Assembly (NCBI GenBank): GCA_016791205.1
Contig: JAEUNH010000030.1
Span: 1-47,856 of the forward strand
Reading direction: 5' to 3'
Length of the DNA: 47,856 nt
Source: Rhodocyclaceae bacterium
GTDB lineage: Bacteria; Pseudomonadota; Gammaproteobacteria; Burkholderiales; Rhodocyclaceae
Part shown: positions 23,035 through 31,092 of the stretch, piece by piece
Layout of the letters: each line of letters begins with the position of its first letter
Numbering within the stretch: position 1 is the stretch's first letter
Translations under genes and position numbers: made by a program
The notes under the pieces: model-generated
Databases searched by the model: none
Seen by the model: the letters and a program-made list of their open reading frames with translations, nothing else
What the model was told of the DNA's origin: nothing

Positions 23035-25734
23035 ATGTCAAGCCATGCCTGGGCTTTCAGCCAGTCGGGTTCGAACTTGGAAGATGACGAAGCCGAGGTG
23101 CAGGACTGGCTATTGAGCCTGGATGACGTGATTGCCCGGGAGGGCTTGATACGCGCCGAATTCATTCTCGATCGCTTGATCGAGGCAGGGCGGCGTGCCG
23201 GTGGCCGCTTTCATACGCGACACACCACTCCCTATCGCAATACGATTTCGGTGGACGCACAGCCCCCTTATCCGGGCGATCTCGATCTGGAGAAACGCAT
23301 TACCGCAATCCACCGCTGGAATGCCTTGGCGTTGGTCATGCGTGCAAACAACCATTTTCCCGAACTTGGCGGCCATATCGCCACCTATGCTTCCATTGCA
23401 GATCTGTTTGAAGTCGGATTCAACCACTTCTTCCGTGGAGCCAGCGACAACCATCCCGGCGATCTTGTTTACTATCAGCCACATGCGGCGCCTGGCGTTT
23501 ATGCACGCGCGTTCCTTGAGGGAAGGCTGAAGGAAGACAACCTCGAATATTTTCGCCGCGAAGTTTCTGGCGGCCGCGGCCGCGGCCTCTCTTCATATCC
23601 GCATCCAACCCTGATGCCGGAGTTCTGGCAGTTTCCTACCGGTTCAATGGGCCTGGGGCTCATTTCGGCGATTTACCAGGCTCGCTTCCAGCGTTACCTG
23701 CAGCACCGCGGCATCGTCCAGCCCAGCGACCGCAAGGTTTGGTCGTTCGTTGGCGACGGCGAGATGGACGAACCCGAGTCATTGGCCGGAATATCCCTGG
23801 CGGCGCGCGAGCAGCTGGATAACTTGATCCTGGTCGTGAACTGCAATCTGCAGCGGCTGGATGGGCCTGTTCGCGGCAACGGAAACATCGTCCAGGAGCT
23901 GGAAACCCTTTTTGCGGGGGCCGGGTGGAATGTCATCAAGTGCCTCTGGGGGTCAAACTGGGACGTTCTTTTTGCCAGAGACCGCGATGGCTGGATCCTG
24001 CGCCGTATGGCCGAGGCTGTCGATGGCGAGTTTCAAAAGCTTTCCGCCACGGACGGACACTACAACCGCGAGCATTTCTTCTCCCGATATCCGCAACTGG
24101 CGGAACTGGTGGCAAACATGAGCGACCGGGACATCGACGCCCTGCAGCGCGGCGGCCACGATCCGGTCAAGATCCACGCCGCCTATGCCGAGGCAGTTGC
24201 CTGCCAGGGCCAGCCCACAGTCATCCTGGCCAAGACCACCAAAGGCTACGGCATGGGGGGCTCCGGTCAGGGGGCGAATACCGCACACCAGATAAAAAAG
24301 CTTTCCATGGAGGATCTCGCACGTTTTCGCGATCGCTTCGGCTTGCCCCTGTCCGACAGCGACCTGGAATCATTGCGCTTCCTTCATCCGAGCGAAGCAA
24401 GCGCGGAAATACGCTACTTAAGGCAACGTCGCGATGCCCTTGGCGGATACGTGCCGCGCAGGCAGGAGCAGCCCAGGCCGGTCTCGGTTCCGGCTGCGGC
24501 AGTCTATGCAAGCGGCCATGCAATCGCAAACGGGAGAGAAATTTCCACGACCATGGGTTTTGTCCGAATGCTCGGCAAACTCATGCGCGACAAGGAACTG
24601 GGGCCGCGCATCGTGCCAATAGTGGCGGATGAGGCACGCACATTCGGCATGCAGGACATGTTTCGCCAGTACGGCATTTATTCGCCCTGGGGACAACGCT
24701 ATACGCCGCAGGATTCCGAGCAGCTCGCCTTTTACCGGGAGGATGTCAAAGGGCAGATATTGGAAGAAGGGATAACGGAGGCGGGTTCGCTCGGTTCATG
24801 GATTGCCGCAGGAACAGCCTGGTCGCATACCGATCAGCCGATGCTGCCGTTTTACATCTTCTATTCGATGTTCGGCTTCCAGCGTGTCGCCGACCTGATC
24901 TGGTGCGCGGCCGACTCGCAGGCGCGGGGTTTTCTGCTCGGCGCCACCGCAGGGCGCACCACGCTGTCCGGGGAAGGGCTGCAGCACCAGGATGGGCAGA
25001 GCCAGGTATATGCCGCGACGGTTCCGACGTGCCGCGCCTACGATCCGGCCTTCGGCTATGAGGTGGCCGTGATCGTGGAGGACGGCATCAACCGCATGAT
25101 GCGCGATGGAGAGAATCTTTTCTACTACTTGACCCTCTACAACGAAAACCATGCTCAACCCGCCATGCCGTCCGGCGCCGAGGAGGGAATTCGTCGCGGC
25201 ATATATCTCTTGCGACCCTCCGCGCTGGATGATTCCCTTCCTCGCGTTCAACTGCTGGGCAGCGGCAGCATTCTGCGACAACTGCTCATGGCGGCCGAGC
25301 GCCTCGAAGCGGAATACGGCGTAGGGGCGGATGTATGGAGCGTCACCAGCTTCAGCGAATTGCGCAGGGACGGCATTGCCTGCAATCGCTGGAACATGCT
25401 GCATCCCGGGAAACCGCCGCGCGTCGCCTATTTGAGTGCGCAGTTGGCCGACAGGCGAGGCCCGGTCATCGCCGCCACGGACTTTGTGCGCGCCTACCCC
25501 GACCTGATCAGGGAGTGGGTGCCGCAGCGCTACACGGTCCTTGGGACGGATGGTTTTGGCCGTTCGGATACGCGCGCGGGTCTGCGCGATTTCTTCGAGA
25601 TCGATGAGCGTTACATAACAGTGAGCGCACTGGGCAGTCTGGCGCATCAGGGCCAGCTTGAGAGCGACATCCCGGCCAAGGCGATCGAGCGCCTTGGGAT
25701 CGATCCGGACAAGCCGGCTCCACTTGATCATTGA
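23035..25734 (+). CDS. AceE-type 2-oxoacid dehydrogenase E1 (homodimeric)
   Basis: An 899-residue thiamine-diphosphate enzyme, close to E. coli AceE in length and sequence. The cofactor motif is GDGEMDEPESLAG...NCNLQRLDGPV (residues 240 to about 280). The active-site histidine stretches HFPELGGHIATY, VYYQPHAAPGVYAR and RGGHDPVKI are kept. The conserved loop reads GLQHQDGQSQV (about 649-658), where pyruvate enzymes usually have HEDGHSH or HQDGHSH. It decarboxylates a 2-oxoacid and acylates the lipoyl group of the E2 encoded next. As this sits in a catabolic block, it is probably a paralogue of the housekeeping enzyme, possibly for a non-pyruvate 2-oxoacid. No E3 gene is present. Confidence 0.85.
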   Translation: MSSHAWAFSQSGSNLEDDEAEVQDWLLSLDDVIAREGLIRAEFILDRLIEAGRRAGGRFHTRHTTPYRNTISVDAQPPYPGDLDLEKRITAIHRWNALALVMRANNHFPELGGHIATYASIADLFEVGFNHFFRGASDNHPGDLVYYQPHAAPGVYARAFLEGRLKEDNLEYFRREVSGGRGRGLSSYPHPTLMPEFWQFPTGSMGLGLISAIYQARFQRYLQHRGIVQPSDRKVWSFVGDGEMDEPESLAGISLAAREQLDNLILVVNCNLQRLDGPVRGNGNIVQELETLFAGAGWNVIKCLWGSNWDVLFARDRDGWILRRMAEAVDGEFQKLSATDGHYNREHFFSRYPQLAELVANMSDRDIDALQRGGHDPVKIHAAYAEAVACQGQPTVILAKTTKGYGMGGSGQGANTAHQIKKLSMEDLARFRDRFGLPLSDSDLESLRFLHPSEASAEIRYLRQRRDALGGYVPRRQEQPRPVSVPAAAVYASGHAIANGREISTTMGFVRMLGKLMRDKELGPRIVPIVADEARTFGMQDMFRQYGIYSPWGQRYTPQDSEQLAFYREDVKGQILEEGITEAGSLGSWIAAGTAWSHTDQPMLPFYIFYSMFGFQRVADLIWCAADSQARGFLLGATAGRTTLSGEGLQHQDGQSQVYAATVPTCRAYDPAFGYEVAVIVEDGINRMMRDGENLFYYLTLYNENHAQPAMPSGAEEGIRRGIYLLRPSALDDSLPRVQLLGSGSILRQLLMAAERLEAEYGVGADVWSVTSFSELRRDGIACNRWNMLHPGKPPRVAYLSAQLADRRGPVIAATDFVRAYPDLIREWVPQRYTVLGTDGFGRSDTRAGLRDFFEIDERYITVSALGSLAHQGQLESDIPAKAIERLGIDPDKPAPLDH

Positions 25735-25755
25735 GGCGCACCAAAAGGCATAGTC

Positions 25756-27033
25756 ATGGGGAAATTGATCGAGGCGTGCGTACCGGATATCGGCGACTAC
25801 CGCGATGTCCCGGTCATCGAGATTCTCGTCGGTCCGGGTGACCGGGTAGAGGCCAATACCACGGTTGTCGTTCTCGAATCCGACAAGGCAACGCTGGATG
25901 TTCCGGCGGGCCACGGCGGTTTGGTTGAAGAGGTGTTGGTCAGGGCGGGGGATCTGGTTTCGCAGGGAAGCCCGGTGCTTCGCGTTCGCAACAGAATCGC
26001 CGCCGCCGTACTGACGGATCTTGCTCCGGCGCAACCAGAAACGGCCGAGACATCTGCCCGCCGGCAGCCCCATGCCGCCGAAACGCACATCGCCCCGGTT
26101 CTCGCCACTTCGACTTCGAAGGTGGGCCCGTGCGGTCCCGCTGTCCGGCGTCTGGCGAGAGAGTTCGGTGTCGATATCGGACGGCTGAAGGGCAGCGGAC
26201 CCAAGGGACGTCTGCTGAAGGAAGACGTACTCGCCAGGGTAAGAAAAGCGGTCCATGAGGAGATGCACGCTGATCGGGCGGATCCGACGAAAGGAGCGGA
26301 AGCCGAGAAGCCCGCCAGGCCCGCCGTCGATTATTCGCGCTTCGGCAAGATCGAACGGATTCAGCGAAGCCGCATACGGCAGATAGCCTCGGACAATCTG
26401 GCGCGCAATTGGGCAACGATACCCCATGTCACCAACTTCGATCATGCAGACATCAGCGCGCTTGAAGAATTCCGCAAGCAGGCCAATGCCGAACAACGGG
26501 ACGGCAGCGCCAGGCTTACGCTGCTTCCCTTCATCCTCAAAGCGGCGGCACTCGCCCTTCAGCGCTATCCGGCATTCAACAGCACTGTCGATGGCAACGA
26601 GTCCATCGTAAGAAGCTACCGACACATAGGGTTCGCTGTCGATACACCCGAAGGGCTGGTTGTGCCCGTGGTTCGAGATGCAGACAAAAAGGGCCTGCTG
26701 GATATCGCACGAGAGAGCGACGAACTGGTGCGGTTGGCCCGGGCCGGAAAACTTGGGCCCGATCGCATGCGGGGGGGCTGTTTTACCGTTTCGAACCTGG
26801 GTAGCGCCGGCGGCAGCGGTTTCACACCGATCATCAATGCCCCCGAGGTGGCCATACTCGGGGTGGCGCGATCGGAAATTTGTCCGGTATGGGATGGCGT
26901 CCAGTTCCAGCCGCGACTCGTGCTTCCCCTGTGCCTGTCCTGGGACCATCGTGCGCTGGATGGTGTTGCGGCTGCTCGCTTTCTTGGGTTCCTGGCAGGG
27001 ATGCTGTCCGATTTCCGCAGGGCCGTCCTGTGA
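25756..27033 (+). CDS. Dihydrolipoamide acyltransferase E2, single lipoyl domain
   Basis: A 425-residue E2. The lipoyl domain (about 1-80) has ESDKATLDVP with the lipoylated lysine at residue 44. A proline/alanine linker follows, then the E3-binding domain, PAVRRLAREFGVDIGRLKGSGPKGRLLKEDV (about 128-160). The catalytic domain ends with LSWDHRALDGVAAARF; its histidine near residue 398 and aspartate near 402 are the active-site pair. It transfers the acyl group made by E1 to CoA. Only one lipoyl domain is present, where many AceF proteins have two or three. It follows the E1 gene by 21 bases, and the two surely work together. Confidence 0.88.
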   Translation: MGKLIEACVPDIGDYRDVPVIEILVGPGDRVEANTTVVVLESDKATLDVPAGHGGLVEEVLVRAGDLVSQGSPVLRVRNRIAAAVLTDLAPAQPETAETSARRQPHAAETHIAPVLATSTSKVGPCGPAVRRLAREFGVDIGRLKGSGPKGRLLKEDVLARVRKAVHEEMHADRADPTKGAEAEKPARPAVDYSRFGKIERIQRSRIRQIASDNLARNWATIPHVTNFDHADISALEEFRKQANAEQRDGSARLTLLPFILKAAALALQRYPAFNSTVDGNESIVRSYRHIGFAVDTPEGLVVPVVRDADKKGLLDIARESDELVRLARAGKLGPDRMRGGCFTVSNLGSAGGSGFTPIINAPEVAILGVARSEICPVWDGVQFQPRLVLPLCLSWDHRALDGVAAARFLGFLAGMLSDFRRAVL

Positions 27034-27067
27034 TGGCGATTCGGCAACCGTTAGGGGGAAAGTGCGC

Positions 27068-27973
27068 GTGACTGATGCTCGAATGAATATCGGCTTCATC
27101 GGTGCGGGAAATATGGGAAGGCCGATGATCCGGCACCTGACCGGTGCGGGCCATGCCGTCAAGGTTTTCGTGCGGCGCAAAGAGATGCTCAGCCAGGTCG
27201 AAGCGCTCGGCGCTGTCGGTTTCGAGTCGCCTGCAGCAGCGGCATTGCAAGCCGACTTTGTGCTTCTGAACGTCACGGCCACGGAAGATGTCGAGGACGT
27301 GCTGTTCGGGAAGGACGGGGCAGCCGCGGCAATGGCCCCGGGCTGCATCTGCATCGATTTTTCGACGATATCGCCAGCCGCCAGCGCTCGCTTCGCGGAT
27401 CGCCTGCGTGCGGGTGGAATCAGCTTCCTGGATGCGCCCGTATCGGGTGGCGTGAAGGGCGCCGAAGCCGCGACACTTTCGATCATGGTCGGCGGAGAGG
27501 CGGAAGCGCTGACCAGGGCGATGCCCCTGCTGCGCCTGCTGGGCGGGAAAATCACGCACATAGGCCCGAGCGGGGCCGGCCAGGTCGCCAAGGCCTGCAA
27601 TCAGATCATCCAGGTGATCAACATCCAGGGCATCGCCGAGGCCATGCTCTACGCTGCGCGCATGGGTGCTGATCCCGGGCGCGTGATCGATGCGATTTCG
27701 GCGGGGATGGCCGGCTCCAGGATGCTTGATTTGATGGGGCCGAAAATGGCGGTGCGGGATTTCCAAGCCGGCATTGAAGCGCGGCTCCATGCCAAGGATA
27801 TTGCAATGGTTGCCGCTGCGGCGCAGGAACTCGGCATGGATATGCCCGCTACTGCAGTCGCCGACCGGCAATTGGAGCGGCTGCTCGCTCTTGGCTGGGG
27901 GCGCGAAGACACCTCGTCCTTGCTGCGCGTGCTCGAGGCTCATGCAAGCGGGGGAGCCAATCTTGCCGCATGA
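27068..27973 (+). CDS. Beta-hydroxyacid dehydrogenase (3-hydroxyisobutyrate dehydrogenase family)
   Basis: A 301-residue NAD(P)-dependent enzyme. The nucleotide motif IGFIGAGNMGRPMIRHL lies near the N-terminus, the substrate motif FLDAPVSGGVKGAEAATLSIMVGG near residue 127-150, and the catalytic-lysine helix GAGQVAKACNQIIQ near 175. The family oxidises 3-hydroxy acids such as 3-hydroxyisobutyrate, 3-hydroxypropionate or glycerate to semialdehydes, or runs in reverse. It starts at a GTG (27068) with AGGGGG about ten bases upstream; the ATG at 27083 lacks such a site. A semialdehyde product could feed the AOR in this block, which is inference. Confidence 0.85.
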   Translation: MTDARMNIGFIGAGNMGRPMIRHLTGAGHAVKVFVRRKEMLSQVEALGAVGFESPAAAALQADFVLLNVTATEDVEDVLFGKDGAAAAMAPGCICIDFSTISPAASARFADRLRAGGISFLDAPVSGGVKGAEAATLSIMVGGEAEALTRAMPLLRLLGGKITHIGPSGAGQVAKACNQIIQVINIQGIAEAMLYAARMGADPGRVIDAISAGMAGSRMLDLMGPKMAVRDFQAGIEARLHAKDIAMVAAAAQELGMDMPATAVADRQLERLLALGWGREDTSSLLRVLEAHASGGANLAA

Positions 27974-28045
27974 GCCGGGATTATTCGGCAATTCATCCAG
28001 CCGGGAGGTTTGCCGGAGGTTCCGCCTGACTCCGGAATCGCTGCG

Positions 28046-29380
28046 ATGCTGAGTACATTTCTTGGCCGGGCGCAGAACGCACCTGCCCGGGCGCGGCACG
28101 GCGAGTCTTGGGCCGACATTGCGAGAATCATGCACGAATCAGCGCGCTTCGGAGGCCATGATGCCGTCGCCCGCTCGCGCATCGGTCGCCTGTTGCGTTT
28201 CTATCGCGGATCGGATGACAGTGACAAGCGTCGCTTTCTGACGCAGCTGAACGAGGCTTTCGGACCCGACCCCCAGCTCATACGCGTTGCGATCGATGCC
28301 TACCTCAAGGCAGACGAGCAGAGCACGCGCGAATCGGCCCTTGAGAGCCTGCGCAATCATCTGGATTCGCCGCGCCTGAAACTGCTGGGGCAGTTCAACC
28401 TGATGCCCGAGGGAGTCGAGGAGCTGGTCAGGATGCGCGCCGATCTGCAACGCATCGATGACGGATGCGGCGGGCTTGCCGCCCTCGATCGCGACCTGAT
28501 GCGGTTGCTTGCCTCCTGGTTCGACGTCGGTTTCCTGGAGCTAAGGCGCATTGGCTGGAATTCCTCCGCCGCCTTGCTCGAAAAGCTGATCCGCTACGAA
28601 GCGGTGCATGAAATCACGTCATGGAGCGATCTGCGAAACCGCCTCGACTCGGATCGGCGCTGCTATGCCTTCTTTCACCCGCGCATGCCGGAGGAGCCGC
28701 TGATATTCATCGAGGTCGCGCTGCTGCGGGAGGTTGCCGCCAGCGTTCAGACCATTCTCGACGAGTCTCAGCCAACACTGGATCCGAATGCCGCCAACGT
28801 AGCGGTCTTCTACTCAATATCGAATACGCAGCCGGGGCTCAAAGGGGTCAGCTTCGGCGAATTCCTCATCAAGCGCGTTGTCGAGCAATTGCAAATCGAG
28901 TTTCCCGGGCTGAAGATATTTTCCACCCTGTCGCCGGTGCCCGGCTTCATGGAATGGCTGCAAAGGCAGGATGTCGAAGGACTGGGTCGGAACCTGCCGC
29001 CCGAACTCGATTTCATCGTCTCCGGCGATGCCCGGACGCGTGCCTCCAGGCTTCAGGCGGCGATTGTCGGCAGGCAGGACAGAATGGCCGGGCGCAGGAT
29101 AGAAGACTGGACGCGCCGGCAGTGCGCTCGCTATCTGCTGACGGAACGAAGAGGAAACGCCCCGCTCGATCCTGTCGGCCGATTCCATTTCTCCAATGGC
29201 GCCAGCCTTGCCCGCATCAATTGGCTTGCCGACAACTCGCCTCGCGGCTTGCGTCAATCGGCAGGGTTGATGGTTAACTACCTATATTCCCTGAAGGAAA
29301 TCGAGAAGAATCACAAGATGTACTGCGACAGCGGCATTCTCGCGGCTTCACGCCAGATCAGGCGGCTGCTTGACGGCTGA
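28046..29380 (+). CDS. Malonyl-CoA decarboxylase
   Basis: A 444-residue enzyme converting malonyl-CoA to acetyl-CoA and CO2. Matches to the eukaryotic/bacterial MLYCD family are clear: VFYSISNTQPGLKGVSFGEF, LIKRVVEQLQIEFPGLKIFSTLSPVPGF (the S-P-x-P-G-F active-site stretch), and FHFSNGASLARINWLADNS...LRQSAGLMVNYLY with the catalytic histidine. The helical N-terminal regulatory domain is present. The ATG at 28046 is used; a TTG at 28010 could add 12 residues. It is the fourth gene of the plus-strand unit and overlaps the end of the converging reductase gene by 23 bases. Malonyl-CoA would have to come from the pathway. Confidence 0.9.
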   Translation: MLSTFLGRAQNAPARARHGESWADIARIMHESARFGGHDAVARSRIGRLLRFYRGSDDSDKRRFLTQLNEAFGPDPQLIRVAIDAYLKADEQSTRESALESLRNHLDSPRLKLLGQFNLMPEGVEELVRMRADLQRIDDGCGGLAALDRDLMRLLASWFDVGFLELRRIGWNSSAALLEKLIRYEAVHEITSWSDLRNRLDSDRRCYAFFHPRMPEEPLIFIEVALLREVAASVQTILDESQPTLDPNAANVAVFYSISNTQPGLKGVSFGEFLIKRVVEQLQIEFPGLKIFSTLSPVPGFMEWLQRQDVEGLGRNLPPELDFIVSGDARTRASRLQAAIVGRQDRMAGRRIEDWTRRQCARYLLTERRGNAPLDPVGRFHFSNGASLARINWLADNSPRGLRQSAGLMVNYLYSLKEIEKNHKMYCDSGILAASRQIRRLLDG

Positions 29381-30719
29381 CGATATCCAGCATGTCCTTA
29401 ATGCGCACGAATTTCTCCCGCGGCTTGCCTGCCTCCGCGCCGCGCGCAATTTCTGCCGCATCGATCTTCAGCCAGTCCTCGAAACTTGTGCAACGAAGGC
29501 CGCGGCTCGCCAGCATCGGCAGCAGGGCAGAGGCGCCGGCCTTGGAGGGCAAACTGGCGTTGGTGTGCATGTCCGCCAATAGATGGTTTGCGGTTTCGAC
29601 GGCATCCGCACGGTTGGTTCCAATAATTCCGCTCGGACCGCGCTTGATCCAGCCGGCACAGTACATCCCGGTGAGCGGAAGTCCGTCCCCGATCACGCGT
29701 CCTTCCCGATTCGGAATGATTCCACGCCGTTCGTCGAAAGGCAGACCGGGCATTTCCAGTCCCTTGTAACCCACGCTTCGAAAGAGCAGGCCGCAATCCA
29801 GTCGAGCCGTCACGCCGGTGCCAAGGGCGCATTGCCCGAAAGGGGGGCCTTCAAGCCGGTTTTTTTCGAGAACTGCTCCACCCAGGTTCTGGCCGCCATA
29901 CAGCGCCACGGGGCTCTCCAGGAATCTGAAATGTATCCGGCGCCGAGCCTGGGCGAGCGGCCTCGATGCGAATTCGCGCAGCAGCGCCATGTTCCATGCG
30001 GCGGTCTGTCCTCTCGGATCCTCGATTTCCTTGGCGCTGGCCGGATCCAGAACCAGATCAGCAGGGTCCAGGGATACGCCAGCCTGGGGGATTTCCCCGA
30101 GTTCGCGCAGCTCCTTGTCGGTAAACTTGGCCTGTGCCGGGCCGCGGCGGCCAATGATGTGGATTTCGCGCACGCGGCTCTCTGCCAATGCCTGGAGCGC
30201 ATGTTCCGCAATGTCGGTTTGCCTGAGATCGTCGACCGGCTTGGCAAGAATGCGACAGACATCCGCAGCGACGTTGCCTTGGCCAATGATGGCGACCTGC
30301 TCCTGGGTCAGATCGAAACTGTGCTGCAAGAAATCGGGGTGGCCGTTGTACCAGCCAACGAACGCGGTGGCGGCATGGCTGCCCGGCAGGTTTTCGCCGG
30401 GAATGCCCAGCTCCCGGTCGGTTTCGGCCCCGCAGCAGAAGACCACGGCATGGTAGGCGTCCTTGAGTTCTTCGACGCTGACATCCTTGCCTACCGTGAC
30501 GCCTCCGACGAAGCGAAAACCCGACAAGGCGGCAGTACGCGCGTAGGTCGTCGCCGGCAGCTTCAACTTGGGATGATCCGGGGCGACCCCGTAGCGGACC
30601 AGGCCGTACGGCACCGGCAAACGCTCGAGCATGTCCACTTCGGCTTTTGAAGATTTGAGCAGCGCCTCCGCGGTGTAAAAGCCGCTCGGGCCGCTGCCGA
30701 CAACGGCGATCTTCAACAC
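29358..30719 (-). CDS. Ferredoxin-NADP+ reductase, FprA/adrenodoxin reductase type
   Basis: A 453-residue flavoprotein: FAD site VVGSGPSGFYTAEALLK at 6-22, the P-Y-G-L-V-R-Y-G-V-A-P-D-H motif near 38, NADP site IIGQGNVAADVCRILA near 147, IIGRRGPAQAKFT near 190 and the C-terminal GWIKRGPSGIIGTNRADA near 353, all as in FprA and adrenodoxin reductase. It moves electrons between NADP(H) and ferredoxin. It is the last gene of the minus-strand unit BKACE-AOR-ferredoxin-reductase, so it probably takes electrons released by the AOR through the ferredoxin, or supplies them if the AOR runs as a reductase. Confidence 0.9.
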   Translation of the reverse strand: MLKIAVVGSGPSGFYTAEALLKSSKAEVDMLERLPVPYGLVRYGVAPDHPKLKLPATTYARTAALSGFRFVGGVTVGKDVSVEELKDAYHAVVFCCGAETDRELGIPGENLPGSHAATAFVGWYNGHPDFLQHSFDLTQEQVAIIGQGNVAADVCRILAKPVDDLRQTDIAEHALQALAESRVREIHIIGRRGPAQAKFTDKELRELGEIPQAGVSLDPADLVLDPASAKEIEDPRGQTAAWNMALLREFASRPLAQARRRIHFRFLESPVALYGGQNLGGAVLEKNRLEGPPFGQCALGTGVTARLDCGLLFRSVGYKGLEMPGLPFDERRGIIPNREGRVIGDGLPLTGMYCAGWIKRGPSGIIGTNRADAVETANHLLADMHTNASLPSKAGASALLPMLASRGLRCTSFEDWLKIDAAEIARGAEAGKPREKFVRIKDMLDIVSRQAAA

Positions 30720-30740
30720 GCTTTGCCTCCCGCCGATGTC

Positions 30741-31046
30741 TCAGAAACCCAGCTGCTTCTTGCGCTCGAGCGCGCCCGGCAAGGGTTGCGACTTGTCGGT
30801 AATCAGCGGCAATGCGGCGGAACGCTCGGCGTTGATGGCGATCCAGTGATGCTTGTCGGGCGGCAGATTCTTGACTTCATAAATCGCACGAACCGGGCAA
30901 ACGGGAATGCAGGCTCCGCAATCGATGCATACCACCGGATCGATGTAGAGCATTTTGTCGTCGGCGTGAAAACAGACCATCGGGCAGACGGTCACGCAGT
31001 CGGTGAAGCGGCACAGGTCGCAATTGTCAGTGACTATGGTTGCCAT
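30741..31046 (-). CDS. Seven-iron ferredoxin (FdxA type)
   Basis: A 101-residue ferredoxin. Cysteines are at 9, 12, 17, 21 and 25, then 40, 43, 46 and 50 in CIDCGACIPVCP, the FdxA layout for one 3Fe-4S and one 4Fe-4S cluster. The rest (residues 55-101) is the usual C-terminal extension. It lies 21 bases upstream of the reductase gene and 46 downstream of the AOR gene. It is the predicted electron carrier between those two enzymes. Confidence 0.9.
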   Translation of the reverse strand: MATIVTDNCDLCRFTDCVTVCPMVCFHADDKMLYIDPVVCIDCGACIPVCPVRAIYEVKNLPPDKHHWIAINAERSAALPLITDKSQPLPGALERKKQLGF

Positions 31047-31092
31047 CGTTCATGTCCAGTACTGGCAGAGGGTTAGCATTGTCGGTGTCTTG

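Noticed and set aside
23035..25734. Housekeeping pyruvate dehydrogenase E1
   Set aside because: Not excluded, but the altered HQDGQSQ loop, the missing E3 and the catabolic context make a specialised paralogue more likely.
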